A stretch of DNA of 64,000 bases from Pseudomonas fluorescens (GCF_019212185.1 NZ_CP078138.1:354501-418500); one strand, 5' to 3'. Shown: positions 42,928 to 51,629, numbered from the stretch's first letter. The notes: generated by a model from the sequence alone, not told the origin. Made by a program: numbers and translations.

Positions 42928-43203
42928 CTACTGAGCCGGCTTCGATTGGGTCAGCACTTTAACCACATCATCAATCACAGCCTTACCCATCGCAGTCAGA
43001 TAATGAGCAGCCCACGCATGACGGTCAGTGTCCTTCGCATAGGCCGCATCCTCGGCGAACGCTTTAGCAAGGCACAGGAAATCTGACGCCTGCGCCAGAG
43101 CTTTGCTAATCGGCACGCCGCTGCTGACATGGAACAGCGGTTCGTCCGGGCAATAGATGCAAGGAGTCGAGCCAATGGTTTTGGCTTCTGGTTGTTCAGT
43201 CAT
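42928..43203 (-). CDS. DUF3077 family small protein
   Basis: The 91-residue product has a Cys-containing N-terminus (PCIYCPDEPLFHVSSG) and a helical C-terminal half typical of the Pseudomonas DUF3077 family. Function is unknown. Its helical half shares a pattern (AS..L, then A, R, and V..VL) with the DUF6124 protein at 60578-60961, and both are preceded by the same structured RNA. Its ATG overlaps the stop of a 31-codon upstream frame (ATGA), so translation is probably coupled to it. Confidence 0.75.
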   Translation of the reverse strand: MTEQPEAKTIGSTPCIYCPDEPLFHVSSGVPISKALAQASDFLCLAKAFAEDAAYAKDTDRHAWAAHYLTAMGKAVIDDVVKVLTQSKPAQ

Positions 43204-43295
43204 TTGCCATCTCCATTAATAGAGATGCATTGAGGGTTCGATTGGGAATCGCGCTGAGGGAGAGGCTGAATTTCGGACGGTTTTGTAGTGCGCAT
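43200..43295 (-). CDS. 31-residue leader ORF coupled to the DUF3077 gene
   Basis: The short frame begins MRTTKPSEIQ and ends NGDGK. It has a good AAGGAGCT site, and its TGA overlaps the DUF3077 ATG. The ribosome-binding site is the one controlled by the upstream structured RNA; at the second locus the same site drives the DUF6124 gene directly. It may be a true peptide or a coupling device. Confidence 0.5.
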   Translation of the reverse strand: MRTTKPSEIQPLPQRDSQSNPQCISINGDGK

Positions 43296-43525
43296 GGTCT
43301 AGCTCCTTGACGTAGAGCTGCCACTTTTTCGTTACCAAGCGAATAGGTGGCAGCTGTGCGCAGGTTGGTAAACCGGGAGTCAAGGAATCCGGCACGCCCG
43401 AAGACGTCCCACGCACAGCCGCCATAACGCAAATTGCGGGCGAAAAAAAACGCCTGCAATGCATATGGGGGCGCCGTTGCGCTCAACTCTCGGGTTACCA
43501 AGCCCGGTCGCTGAATTGGCAGCGA
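43296..43525 (-). ncRNA. Structured regulatory RNA, copy 1 (DUF3077 leader)
   Basis: Read on the minus strand: a hairpin TCGCTG/CAGCGA; a hairpin with CGGGC/CCCG arms carrying the loop tag TTGGTAA; a weak hairpin and eight T; a long stem GGCGGCTGTGCG/CGCACAGCTGCC enclosing a UUCG hairpin and the anti-tag TTACCAA; then AGCTGCCAC/GTGGCAGCT enclosing a second TTGGTAA loop; and AGCTC/GAGCT, which would mask the ribosome-binding site. The last three pairings share strands and cannot all form, so the RNA looks like a switch. The same architecture with a different tag occurs at 60962-61200. Confidence 0.72.
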
Positions 43526-43532
43526 CGGCGCG

Positions 43533-43561
43533 AGGGTACCGTGCAGGCTGATCTCCTGCAA
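43533..43561 (-). promoter_or_regulatory. Promoter of structured RNA copy 1
   Basis: TTGCAG, 17 bases, then TACCCT. The first hairpin of the RNA begins seven bases after the -10. The second RNA locus has a -35/-10 pair at exactly the same spacing and distance, which supports this otherwise weak match. Confidence 0.5.
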
Positions 43562-43594
43562 CCATCGCAAATGGCCTGTAAAAACAACACCCAC

Positions 43595-43630
43595 AAAAAA
43601 GCCCCAGACCCATAAGGCCTGAGGCTTTTT
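43595..43630 (-). terminator. Rho-independent terminator after tRNA-Arg
   Basis: On the minus strand a ten-pair stem (GCCTCAGGCC with GGTCTGGGGC, two G-U pairs) is followed by six T, about 15 bases after the tRNA CCA end. Confidence 0.8.
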
Positions 43631-43643
43631 CTTTACAGCTGTA

Positions 43644-43720
43644 TGGTGCACCAGGCGGGATTCGAACCCACGACCCCTGCCTTCGGAGGGCAGTACTCTA
43701 TCCAGCTGAGCTACTGGTGC
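43644..43720 (-). tRNA. tRNA-Arg (anticodon CCG)
   Basis: The minus strand folds into a complete cloverleaf: acceptor GCACCAG/CTGGTGC, D-loop with AGCTCAGCTGGATAGAG, anticodon stem CTGCC/GGCAG around loop CTCCGAA (anticodon CCG, reading CGG), T-arm GTGGGTTCGAATCCCGC and an encoded CCA. The gene is 77 bases. tRNA genes are common insertion points, and the AT-rich sce7726 operon lies 1.3 kb away. Confidence 0.96.
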
Positions 43721-44066
43721 AGCGGGCGCCATGATACGCATAAGCGTGGCGGGCGTCCATGCTGCTGAAAAACCTGTTGTTTTGCCTCTGTCGACGCGCG
43801 TTCGTCACGTTGATCCGAAATACTGGGCAAAAGTCGGCTTTACGTTCTTTTTTTCGAACAGCCTATTGTCCTTTACCCCCTTTGATCCTAGGATTCGTTT
43901 GAGATTTCAAACGCTCTTGTCTGGGTGCTGAACCGCACGTGTTTCGAACCGTGCGCTATTTATGTGCTTCAGCCCGGTGAATGAGTTCCCTGACGGCAGC
44001 CCAAGGGCGCCTTTCTACAATCATAATTCGCTCCGCGCGTGCGCGGTGCTGTTAAGGAAAGCCGAC
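43721..44066 (+). promoter_or_regulatory. Upstream region of gabD
   Basis: This 346-base region before gabD has no gene. It contains a ten-base palindrome ATCCTAGGAT (about 43885-43894) followed immediately by the inverted repeat CGTTTGA-GATT-TCAAACG (43896-43913), a plausible operator pair. An AAGGAAA ribosome-binding site precedes the gabD ATG. The regulator is not identified. Confidence 0.45.
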
Positions 44067-45509
44067 ATGCAGCTTAAAGATTCCCTGTTGTTCCGCCAGC
44101 AAGCCTTCATCGATGGTGCTTGGGTAGATGCGGACAATGGTCAGACGATCAACGTCAACAACCCGGCAACGGGCGATATTCTGGGCACCGTACCGAAAAT
44201 GGGCGCTGCCGAAACCCGCCGTGCCATCGAAGCTGCCGACAAGGCGCTGCCGGCCTGGCGTGCACTGACCGCCAAAGAGCGGGCGAACAAGCTGCGTCGC
44301 TGGTACGAATTGCTGATCGAAAACCAGGAAGACCTCGGTCGCCTGATGACCCTCGAGCAGGGCAAGCCATTGGCCGAAGCCAAGGGCGAAATCGTTTACG
44401 CTGCCTCCTTCATCGAATGGTTCGCCGAAGAAGCCAAGCGCATCTACGGTGACGTGATCCCGGGCCACCAGCCAGACAAGCGCCTGATCGTGATCAAGCA
44501 GCCAATCGGCGTGACTGCAGCGATCACTCCGTGGAACTTCCCGGCCGCCATGATCACCCGTAAAGCTGGCCCGGCCCTGGCCGCCGGTTGCACCATGGTG
44601 ATCAAGCCTGCTTCGCAAACTCCATTCTCGGCCCTGGCCCTGGTTGAACTGGCGCACCGTGCCGGCATCCCGAAAGGCGTGCTGAGCGTGGTGACCGGCA
44701 GCGCCGGCGACATCGGCGGCGAGCTGACCAGCAACCCGATCGTGCGCAAGCTGTCGTTCACCGGCTCGACCGAAATCGGTCGCCAGCTGATGGCCGAATG
44801 CGCCAAGGACATCAAGAAAGTGTCCCTGGAGCTGGGCGGCAACGCGCCGTTCATCGTGTTCGACGACGCGGACCTGGACAAGGCCGTCGAAGGCGCAATC
44901 ATTTCCAAGTACCGCAACAACGGCCAGACCTGCGTCTGCGCCAACCGCCTGTACATCCAGGACTCGATCTACGACGCCTTCGCCGAGAAACTCGCGGCGG
45001 CCGTGGCCAAGCTGAAGATCGGCAACGGTCTGGAAGAAGGCACCACCACTGGTCCGTTGATCGATGGCAAGGCCGTGGCCAAGGTTCAGGAACACATCGC
45101 TGACGCCCTGAGCAAAGGCGCAACCCTGCTCACCGGCGGCAAGGTGATGGAAGGCAACTTCTTCGAACCGACCATCCTCACCAACGTGCCGAAAACCGCG
45201 GCCGTGGCCAAGGAAGAAACCTTCGGCCCACTGGCGCCGCTGTTCCGCTTCAAAGACGAAGCCGAAGTGATCGCGATGTCCAACGACACCGAGTTCGGTC
45301 TGGCCTCGTACTTCTATGCCCGCGACCTGGGCCGTGTGTTCCGTGTGGCCGAGGCTCTGGAATACGGCATGGTTGGCGTGAATACCGGGTTGATCTCCAA
45401 CGAAGTCGCGCCGTTCGGCGGCATCAAGGCGTCGGGCCTGGGCCGTGAAGGCTCCAAGTACGGCATCGAGGATTACCTGGAAATCAAATACCTGTGCCTG
45501 GGCATCTAA
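44067..45509 (+). CDS. gabD: Succinate-semialdehyde dehydrogenase (NADP+)
   Basis: The 480-residue aldehyde dehydrogenase oxidises succinate semialdehyde to succinate, the last step of GABA breakdown. Motifs include AITPWNFPAAMITRKAGPALAAG, the catalytic Glu in LELGGNAPFIV and the catalytic Cys in NNGQTCVCANR with the two-Cys pattern typical of GabD. It is followed by gabT. The ATG chosen has an AAGGAAA site and gives the usual QLKDSLLFRQQAFIDG start. Confidence 0.97.
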   Translation: MQLKDSLLFRQQAFIDGAWVDADNGQTINVNNPATGDILGTVPKMGAAETRRAIEAADKALPAWRALTAKERANKLRRWYELLIENQEDLGRLMTLEQGKPLAEAKGEIVYAASFIEWFAEEAKRIYGDVIPGHQPDKRLIVIKQPIGVTAAITPWNFPAAMITRKAGPALAAGCTMVIKPASQTPFSALALVELAHRAGIPKGVLSVVTGSAGDIGGELTSNPIVRKLSFTGSTEIGRQLMAECAKDIKKVSLELGGNAPFIVFDDADLDKAVEGAIISKYRNNGQTCVCANRLYIQDSIYDAFAEKLAAAVAKLKIGNGLEEGTTTGPLIDGKAVAKVQEHIADALSKGATLLTGGKVMEGNFFEPTILTNVPKTAAVAKEETFGPLAPLFRFKDEAEVIAMSNDTEFGLASYFYARDLGRVFRVAEALEYGMVGVNTGLISNEVAPFGGIKASGLGREGSKYGIEDYLEIKYLCLGI

Positions 45510-45542
45510 GCCGCAAGGCTTGAGCCGGGCAGGGCATTGCTT

Positions 45543-45583
45543 GAAACGCAAAGGGCACGAGAGCGCTGACCCTTTGCGTGTTT
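45543..45583 (+). terminator. Intergenic hairpin between gabD and gabT
   Basis: Perfect nine-base arms CGCAAAGGG and CCCTTTGCG are extended by GAAA/GTTTC with a one-base bulge. Only a short T stretch follows. It may reduce gabT transcription relative to gabD or stabilise the gabD mRNA end. Confidence 0.45.
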
Positions 45584-45705
45584 CACCGGATTCTTATCTG
45601 TGGCCGGGAAAGCTGTGGCAGTCGATCATCGCATGCTGCCGTAGTTGCCTCCCCGCCGCGTAATCCTTGAACCACGCCGACCGATGAGCGGCGAATGAGG
45701 ACACT

Positions 45706-46983
45706 ATGAGCAAGACTAACGCTTCTTTGATGAAACGCCGTGAAGCCGCTGTACCACGCGGTGTTGGCCAGATTCACCCAATCTTCGCCGAGTCCGCGAA
45801 GAACGCCACCGTGACCGACGTTGAAGGTCGCGAGTTCATCGACTTCGCCGGCGGTATCGCCGTGCTGAACACCGGTCACGTGCACCCGAAAATCATCGCC
45901 GCCGTGACTGAACAGCTGAACAAGCTGACCCACACTTGCTTCCAGGTGCTGGCGTACGAACCGTACGTAGAACTGTGCGAAAAAGTGAACGCCAAGGTCC
46001 CAGGTGATTTCGCCAAGAAAACCCTGCTGGTCACCACCGGTTCGGAAGCCGTGGAAAACGCCGTGAAAATCGCCCGTGCCGCCACTGGCCGCGCTGGCGT
46101 GATCGCCTTCACCGGCGCCTACCACGGCCGCACCATGATGACCCTGGGTCTGACTGGTAAAGTCGTGCCTTACTCGGCAGGCATGGGCCTGATGCCAGGC
46201 GGCGTGTTCCGCGCGCTGTACCCGAACGAACTGCACGGTGTGAGCATCGACGACTCGATCGCCAGCATCGAACGCATCTTCAAGAACGATGCCGAGCCGC
46301 GTGACATCGCCGCCATCATCATCGAGCCGGTGCAGGGTGAAGGCGGTTTCTACGTCGCGCCTAAAGAGTTCATGAAGCGCCTGCGTGCCCTGTGCGACCA
46401 GCACGGCATCCTGCTGATCGCTGACGAAGTACAAACCGGCGCTGGCCGTACCGGCACCTTCTTCGCCATGGAACAGATGGGCGTTGCTGCCGACCTGACC
46501 ACCTTTGCCAAATCCATCGCTGGCGGCTTCCCGCTGGCCGGTGTCTGCGGCAAGGCCGAATACATGGACGCCATCGCTCCAGGCGGCCTGGGCGGCACCT
46601 ACGCCGGTAGCCCGATCGCGTGTGCTGCGGCCCTGGCCGTGATGGAAGTGTTCGAAGAAGAGCACCTGCTGGATCGCTGCAAGGCGGTGGGCGAGCGTCT
46701 GGTGACCGGCCTGAAAGCCATCCAGGCGAAGTACCCGGTCATCGGTGAAGTGCGTGCCCTGGGCGCGATGATCGCGGTCGAGCTGTTCGAGAACGGCGAC
46801 AGCCACAAGCCTAACGCCCCAGCCGTGGCTGCAGTGGTTGCCAAGGCTCGCGAGAAAGGTCTGATTCTGCTGTCCTGCGGCACCTACGGCAACGTGCTGC
46901 GGGTCCTGGTTCCGCTGACTTCGCCGGACGAGCAACTGGACAAAGGTCTGGCGATCATCGAAGAGTGCTTCTCCGAGCTCTGA
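45706..46983 (+). CDS. gabT: 4-aminobutyrate--2-oxoglutarate aminotransferase
   Basis: The 425-residue class III pyridoxal-phosphate aminotransferase converts GABA to succinate semialdehyde, the substrate of GabD. Features include TGSEAVENAVKIAR, the phosphate-binding GAYHGRT, IADEVQTGAGRTG and the Schiff-base Lys in TFAKSIAGGFPL. A GAGGA site precedes the ATG, and a strong terminator follows the gene. Confidence 0.97.
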   Translation: MSKTNASLMKRREAAVPRGVGQIHPIFAESAKNATVTDVEGREFIDFAGGIAVLNTGHVHPKIIAAVTEQLNKLTHTCFQVLAYEPYVELCEKVNAKVPGDFAKKTLLVTTGSEAVENAVKIARAATGRAGVIAFTGAYHGRTMMTLGLTGKVVPYSAGMGLMPGGVFRALYPNELHGVSIDDSIASIERIFKNDAEPRDIAAIIIEPVQGEGGFYVAPKEFMKRLRALCDQHGILLIADEVQTGAGRTGTFFAMEQMGVAADLTTFAKSIAGGFPLAGVCGKAEYMDAIAPGGLGGTYAGSPIACAAALAVMEVFEEEHLLDRCKAVGERLVTGLKAIQAKYPVIGEVRALGAMIAVELFENGDSHKPNAPAVAAVVAKAREKGLILLSCGTYGNVLRVLVPLTSPDEQLDKGLAIIEECFSEL

Positions 46984-47006
46984 TCACCGAGTGTGACCGG
47001 CTTCAC

Positions 47007-47033
47007 AAAAAACCCGCTTCGGCGGGTTTTTTT
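47007..47033 (+). terminator. Rho-independent terminator after gabT
   Basis: CCCGC-TTCG-GCGGG stem-loop flanked by A6 and T7; it would work in both directions. Confidence 0.92.
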
Positions 47034-47119
47034 GGTCTTTGGAAACACATCCTCGGCTTTTCACCTGTATCGAAGTGCCAGCATTGTCTAAGGTGCAAGG
47101 ATTGTCCCGGAGTGAAAAG

Positions 47120-48340
47120 ATGACCGTTGTAGAGCTTCCCGCTGTGCCTCGCGTGCTGATTGCCGAAGCCGATCCCTGGTCGCGCGATCTGCTCAAACAG
47201 GTGTTGCTCAACGTGCGTTGCGACGCGCGGCTGGACCTGTGTGCCGACGGCCAGCAAGCGCTGCAACTGTTGAGCGAGCAGCCCTATGACCTGGTGATCG
47301 CCGATTGGGAATTGCCGGGGGTCGATGGCCTCAATGTGCTGCGCAGTGTGCGTCAGCGCCGTCGCCAGCCGTTGCTGCCGTTCATTCTGATGAGCAGCCG
47401 CAACGACAGCGCCAGCGTCCATGAAGCCGTGCCGCTGGCACCCACTGCCTATCTGACCAAACCGCTGGACATGGAAAACCTGACCCTGCGCTTGCAGCAG
47501 TTGCTGCTCAACGCCGGGCAGACTGTGTCCTGCGAGGTGCCGACCCTGGCGCCGGGCATGAGCCTTTCGACCTTTCTCGAGCGCCGCCGCGAGCTGGCCG
47601 ACGGTGCGCCGCTGCTCACCGACGTGCAGCAGGCGGTCAAGCGCAGCCTTAATCCCAATGGTCTGGACCTGCGCTTGCTGGAAGAGGAAGTGCGCACCGA
47701 CCCACAGATCACCGCCGTGCTGATCGCCGCCGCCAACAGCGCCGCCCATCACCTGGGTGAAGGCGTACAGACCCTGCCCCAGGCTCTTCATCGCCTGGGT
47801 ACCGGGCAAAGCATGAACCTGGTGCTCGGGCTGGCCCTCAAGCGCAGCGCCAGGTTGAGCGACCCGCTGCTGGCCGACTACGCCGAGCGCTACTGGGAGC
47901 TGTCGCTGCACACCGCGGAATACGCCCGGACCCTGGCGCGCCTGCTTGATCTTGATCAGGAGCGCTGCTACTGCGCGGGCATGCTCCATTGCCTCGGCGA
48001 CCTGGCACTGTTGCGTTGCCTGCAGGAGTGGAAACAGGCCGGCGGCGAGCTGGATGATCAGGAGCAGATCGGCAACGCCCTCACGGAGTTTGCCGCCGCC
48101 TACGGTTCGGCCTTGCGCACCCGCTGGCGCCTGCCGCTGGAGCTGCGGGAATTGATTGCCGCGGTTTATCAGCTTGGTGGCGGGGTGTACTCGCGCGAAG
48201 CGCTGGTGATGAACATGGCGGCCAGTCTGGCGCGCCTGACCGAGCATGAGGGCGTGGAAGCGTTGGCTAAAAGCCGGACGGCGCGCCTGCTGAAGATTGG
48301 CTTGCCGGAATTGATGCGCCTGCGCAAGACGCCAGCCTGA
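47120..48340 (+). CDS. Response regulator with HDOD output domain
   Basis: The 406-residue protein starts with a CheY-like receiver domain (residues 1-125: ADPWSRD acidic pocket, phospho-acceptor Asp in VIADWELPG, Lys in AYLTKPLD). An HDOD domain (about 150-350), related to HD phosphohydrolases but lacking their metal site, follows. HDOD response regulators act in signalling through protein contacts. No sensor kinase is adjacent. A GGAG site precedes the ATG. It converges on the desaturase gene. Confidence 0.85.
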   Translation: MTVVELPAVPRVLIAEADPWSRDLLKQVLLNVRCDARLDLCADGQQALQLLSEQPYDLVIADWELPGVDGLNVLRSVRQRRRQPLLPFILMSSRNDSASVHEAVPLAPTAYLTKPLDMENLTLRLQQLLLNAGQTVSCEVPTLAPGMSLSTFLERRRELADGAPLLTDVQQAVKRSLNPNGLDLRLLEEEVRTDPQITAVLIAAANSAAHHLGEGVQTLPQALHRLGTGQSMNLVLGLALKRSARLSDPLLADYAERYWELSLHTAEYARTLARLLDLDQERCYCAGMLHCLGDLALLRCLQEWKQAGGELDDQEQIGNALTEFAAAYGSALRTRWRLPLELRELIAAVYQLGGGVYSREALVMNMAASLARLTEHEGVEALAKSRTARLLKIGLPELMRLRKTPA

Positions 48341-48342
48341 GC

Positions 48343-48368
48343 GCGGGAGTGAGTTGCCTCACTCCCGC
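48343..48368. terminator. Hairpin between the HDOD regulator and the desaturase
   Basis: GCGGGAGTGAG-TTGC-CTCACTCCCGC is a perfect 11-base stem in the convergent gap. It probably serves both genes, although no T-run follows on either strand. Confidence 0.6.
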
Positions 48369-48374
48369 CGAGTT

Positions 48375-49556
48375 TCAGGCCGCTGGACGCAGCGAGTAGG
48401 TTTTCAGTTGGTGGGCGAAGTCGCGCAGCGATTGAATGCCGCTGGCTTCGGCTTCATGAACCCAGTCCTTGATCGCAGCCAGCATGTCGTGGCCGTTGGA
48501 GCTGGTCTTGACCCAGATCTGCTGCAGCGCCAGGCGCTTCTCGTAGATCACCTTCAAGGCCTGGCTGTGCTCGAGCATGGTCTGGATGCGCAGGTGATGG
48601 CGGTCTTCCAGCAGGCTGGTCTCACGCGACAGCAGGCGTTTGGCGCGGTGGAATTGGTGGCGCACCGAATGGTCGACCTTTTCCAGCTCCTGCTTGACCA
48701 GCGGGCCAATCACCAGCTTGCGGTACTGGGCCATGATCTGGAAGCGGTTGTTGAGGATCGCCATGGCGGTGTCCATGTCCAGGCTGCCCTTGCCTTCGAC
48801 GCGGTGGGCGATAGGCGCCACCCGTTGCACCTTGGCCAGGCGCAGGAAGCTGAACACCTGGATCCAGGCCCAGCCCATGTCGAACTCCCACTTCTTCACC
48901 GACAGCTTGGCCGAGTTGGGGTAGGTGTGGTGGTTGTTGTGCAGCTCTTCACCACCGATCAGGATGCCCCACGGCACCAGGTTGGTCGCCGCATCGCGGC
49001 ACTCGAAGTTGCGATAGCCCACGGCGTGCCCCAGGCCATTGATCACGCCGGCCGCCCAGACCGGGATCCACATCATCTGGATCGCCCAGATGGTGATGCC
49101 GATGGTGCCGAACAGCAGCAGGTCGATGACCCCCATGATCGCCACACCCAGCAGCGGGTAACGGCTGTACAGCTTGCGTTCGATCCAGTCTTCGGGGCAG
49201 TTCTTGCCGTAGATGCGCAGCGTCTCGGCGTTTTCCGCCTCGGCGCGGTACAGCTCGGCGCCTTTGCGCAGCACTGTCGACAGGCCCTTGATTACCGGAC
49301 TGTGCGGATCATCGACGGTTTCGCACTTGGCGTGGTGCTTGCGGTGGATCGCCGTCCACTCGCGGGTGTTCTGCGCGGTGGTCAGCCACAGCCAGAACCG
49401 GAAGAAGTGTTTGAGGCCGGCGTTCAGCTCAAGGGAGCGGTGCGCCGAGTAGCGATGCAGGTAGACCGTGACGCCGACGATGGTGATGTGAGTCATGACC
49501 AGAGTGACCGCCACCAGTTGCCAGGCTGACAAGCCGAGTAAACCTTCGTACCACAT
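48375..49556 (-). CDS. desA: Delta-9 acyl-lipid/acyl-CoA fatty acid desaturase
   Basis: The 393-residue membrane di-iron desaturase has the three His boxes HRYSAH, HRKHH and HNNHH and two pairs of membrane helices. It introduces a double bond into saturated acyl chains for membrane fluidity. The N-terminus MWYEGLLGLSAWQLV matches the Pseudomonas DesA type. The C-terminal 120 residues form a helical extension usual for this subgroup. In P. aeruginosa the homologue (PA0286) is likewise next to a GGDEF/EAL gene and the sulfate uptake genes. Confidence 0.9.
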   Translation of the reverse strand: MWYEGLLGLSAWQLVAVTLVMTHITIVGVTVYLHRYSAHRSLELNAGLKHFFRFWLWLTTAQNTREWTAIHRKHHAKCETVDDPHSPVIKGLSTVLRKGAELYRAEAENAETLRIYGKNCPEDWIERKLYSRYPLLGVAIMGVIDLLLFGTIGITIWAIQMMWIPVWAAGVINGLGHAVGYRNFECRDAATNLVPWGILIGGEELHNNHHTYPNSAKLSVKKWEFDMGWAWIQVFSFLRLAKVQRVAPIAHRVEGKGSLDMDTAMAILNNRFQIMAQYRKLVIGPLVKQELEKVDHSVRHQFHRAKRLLSRETSLLEDRHHLRIQTMLEHSQALKVIYEKRLALQQIWVKTSSNGHDMLAAIKDWVHEAEASGIQSLRDFAHQLKTYSLRPAA

Positions 49557-49690
49557 AGGCTGTTGGGCCCTCGATAAAGAAAAAAATAGCTCGCGCATTA
49601 TCACTCAGGACACAGATAAAACCAGTCGGGCTTTCAGATAAGAGAGGAGTGGTGGCTCTTTGCTCTATAATTCTGAGCTTTCGTAGGGAC

Positions 49691-51622
49691 ATGGACGACC
49701 GAATGTCGGCATCTTATCGCGCAGCCTTCCGTGCGGCGCTGCTTTACCTGGTGGTTTCCTGCGTGTGGCTGGGTGTCACTGGTTGTTTATTGAGCAGAAT
49801 ATTCGATGGTTCAGCGGATTTGCCGCGTTGGCAGCTGATCAACGGTTATGTCTGGGTCGGCCTCAGTGCCGGCTTGATTCTGCTGGCCCTGGCCGGGCGC
49901 TGGAACGTACTGGGACTCAAGGATGCCCAGCGTTTTCACCAGGAAGATCGCGCGCGTCTGCGTCAGGCGCAGGCGGTGTTCGATTGCACCCACGAAGGGG
50001 TGCTGGTCACTGATCGCCAGCGCAAGATTGTCCACGTCAATCGTGCGTTCATGGCCATCACCGGCTACTTGCCAGACGAAGTACTGGGGCATACACCGAG
50101 CCTGTTCAAGTCCGGTCACCACTCTCCGGATTTTTATAAGCAGATGTTTCAGGCCTTGGGCCGGAACGGAGAATGGAGCGGCGAAATCTGGAATCGGCGC
50201 AAAAGCGGCGAGATTTTCCCGCAATGGCAAACCATCCGGGTCATTCGCGATGACTGCGGCCAGCTCAGTCATTACGTGGCGGTGTTCTCCGACATCAGTG
50301 CGATCAAGGATTCCGAACACGAGATCAAGCGCCTGGCGCACCATGATCCGCTGACCGATCTGCCCAACCGCCTGTTGTTCCGCGACCGCGTCGAGCAGGC
50401 ACTGGCGTCGGCGCAGGTGCACAAGCGCGGCTGTGCGTTGCTGATGATCGATCTCGACCAATTCAAGATGATCAACGACAGCCTGGGGCACAACGTCGGC
50501 GACCGCCTGCTCAAGGCCGTGGCATCGCGCTTGCGCGAGCTGTTCGGACCGGGCGTCACCCTGGCGCGGCTCGGCGGTGACGAGTTTGCCGTGCTGGTCG
50601 AGGACTGTGGGCAGTTGGTGCAGGCGGCGGGCCATGCGCAACGCATCCTCGACAGCCTGAAAGACGCCTTCGTGATCGACGGCGGCCAATTGTTCATCAA
50701 TGCCAGCGTCGGCATCAGCCTGTTTCCCAGTGACGCCTTGAGTGCCGATCAATTGCTGCGCAATGCCGATTCGGCGCTGTTCAAGGTCAAGAGCTCCGGG
50801 CGCAACGACTACGCGCTGTACACCGAAGAGCTGACGGCGCATGCCCAGCACCGGGTGGAGATTGCCTTCGAGCTGCGCCGCGCCCTTGAACAGCAGGAGC
50901 TGCGGGTCTATTACCAGCCGGTGCACGATCTACAGTTCAGCCGGTTGGTGGGCGTCGAAGCGCTGGTGCGTTGGCAGCACCCGCAACGGGGGCTGGTGCC
51001 GCCGGGTGAGTTCATCCCGATTGCCGAGCGCACCGGGCTGATTGCCGAGATCGACGCCTGGGTGATGCAGCAGGCGTGTCAGCAAATGTGCGCCTGGCAG
51101 CAGGCCGGGGTGGTGCTGTCGTTCGTCGCGGTGAATGTCTCGACCCGCTTGTTTGCTGGCCGTGAGTTGTACGAACGCGTTGCCCAAGTCCTGCACGACA
51201 CCGGTCTGGACCCCGCATTCCTCGAGCTCGAGGTGACTGAAAGCGCGGTGATGCTCGATCCGGAGGTGGCGCTGGAGCAGATGCACCGCTTGCGTGAGTT
51301 GGGCGTGCGCCTGGCCATCGACGATTTCGGCACGGGCTATTCGTCACTGCTGCGGCTCAAGCGCCTGCCGGTGCAGAAGCTGAAGATCGACCAGGGTTTT
51401 GTCGCCGGTCTGCCGGCAGACGACGATGACGCGGCGATCGTGCGGGTAATCATCGCCCTGGCGCAGAGCATGGGCATGCAGGTGCACGCCGAGGGCATCG
51501 AACATCAGGATCAGGCGGGCTTTTTGCTCGAACACCGCTGCGACCTCGGGCAGGGCTACTGGTTTGGTCGGCCGATGCCGGCGAGCGAGCTGGACTGGTC
51601 GCGGGCCCCGGCGATTCGCTAG
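49691..51622 (+). CDS. Membrane PAS-GGDEF-EAL c-di-GMP enzyme
   Basis: The protein is about 643 residues. It has two N-terminal membrane helices (about 12-35 and 48-65), a PAS domain (about 85-200), a GGDEF domain with an intact RLGGDEFA site and an EAL domain with intact VEALVRW and DDFGTGYSSL. Both diguanylate cyclase and phosphodiesterase activities are possible. Bifunctional proteins of this layout often act mainly as phosphodiesterases. It corresponds in position to PA0285. The start is uncertain because ATG at 49691 and ATG at 49703 both lack a well-spaced ribosome-binding site. It could adjust the c-di-GMP that controls the matrix genes in this window. Confidence 0.9.
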   Translation: MDDRMSASYRAAFRAALLYLVVSCVWLGVTGCLLSRIFDGSADLPRWQLINGYVWVGLSAGLILLALAGRWNVLGLKDAQRFHQEDRARLRQAQAVFDCTHEGVLVTDRQRKIVHVNRAFMAITGYLPDEVLGHTPSLFKSGHHSPDFYKQMFQALGRNGEWSGEIWNRRKSGEIFPQWQTIRVIRDDCGQLSHYVAVFSDISAIKDSEHEIKRLAHHDPLTDLPNRLLFRDRVEQALASAQVHKRGCALLMIDLDQFKMINDSLGHNVGDRLLKAVASRLRELFGPGVTLARLGGDEFAVLVEDCGQLVQAAGHAQRILDSLKDAFVIDGGQLFINASVGISLFPSDALSADQLLRNADSALFKVKSSGRNDYALYTEELTAHAQHRVEIAFELRRALEQQELRVYYQPVHDLQFSRLVGVEALVRWQHPQRGLVPPGEFIPIAERTGLIAEIDAWVMQQACQQMCAWQQAGVVLSFVAVNVSTRLFAGRELYERVAQVLHDTGLDPAFLELEVTESAVMLDPEVALEQMHRLRELGVRLAIDDFGTGYSSLLRLKRLPVQKLKIDQGFVAGLPADDDDAAIVRVIIALAQSMGMQVHAEGIEHQDQAGFLLEHRCDLGQGYWFGRPMPASELDWSRAPAIR

Positions 51623-51629
51623 GCCATTC

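Noticed and set aside
42319..43640. Integration site or prophage remnant at tRNA-Arg next to the AT-rich operon
   Set aside because: No integrase gene and no repeat of the tRNA 3-prime end could be found between 39200 and 43640, so integration at the tRNA is not supported.
43196..43741. Open frame of 181 codons covering the tRNA-Arg gene and the RNA leader
   Set aside because: It reads through a perfect tRNA, a terminator and the structured RNA. The peptide ([20 protein letters not shown]) is the well-known translation artefact of a tRNA.
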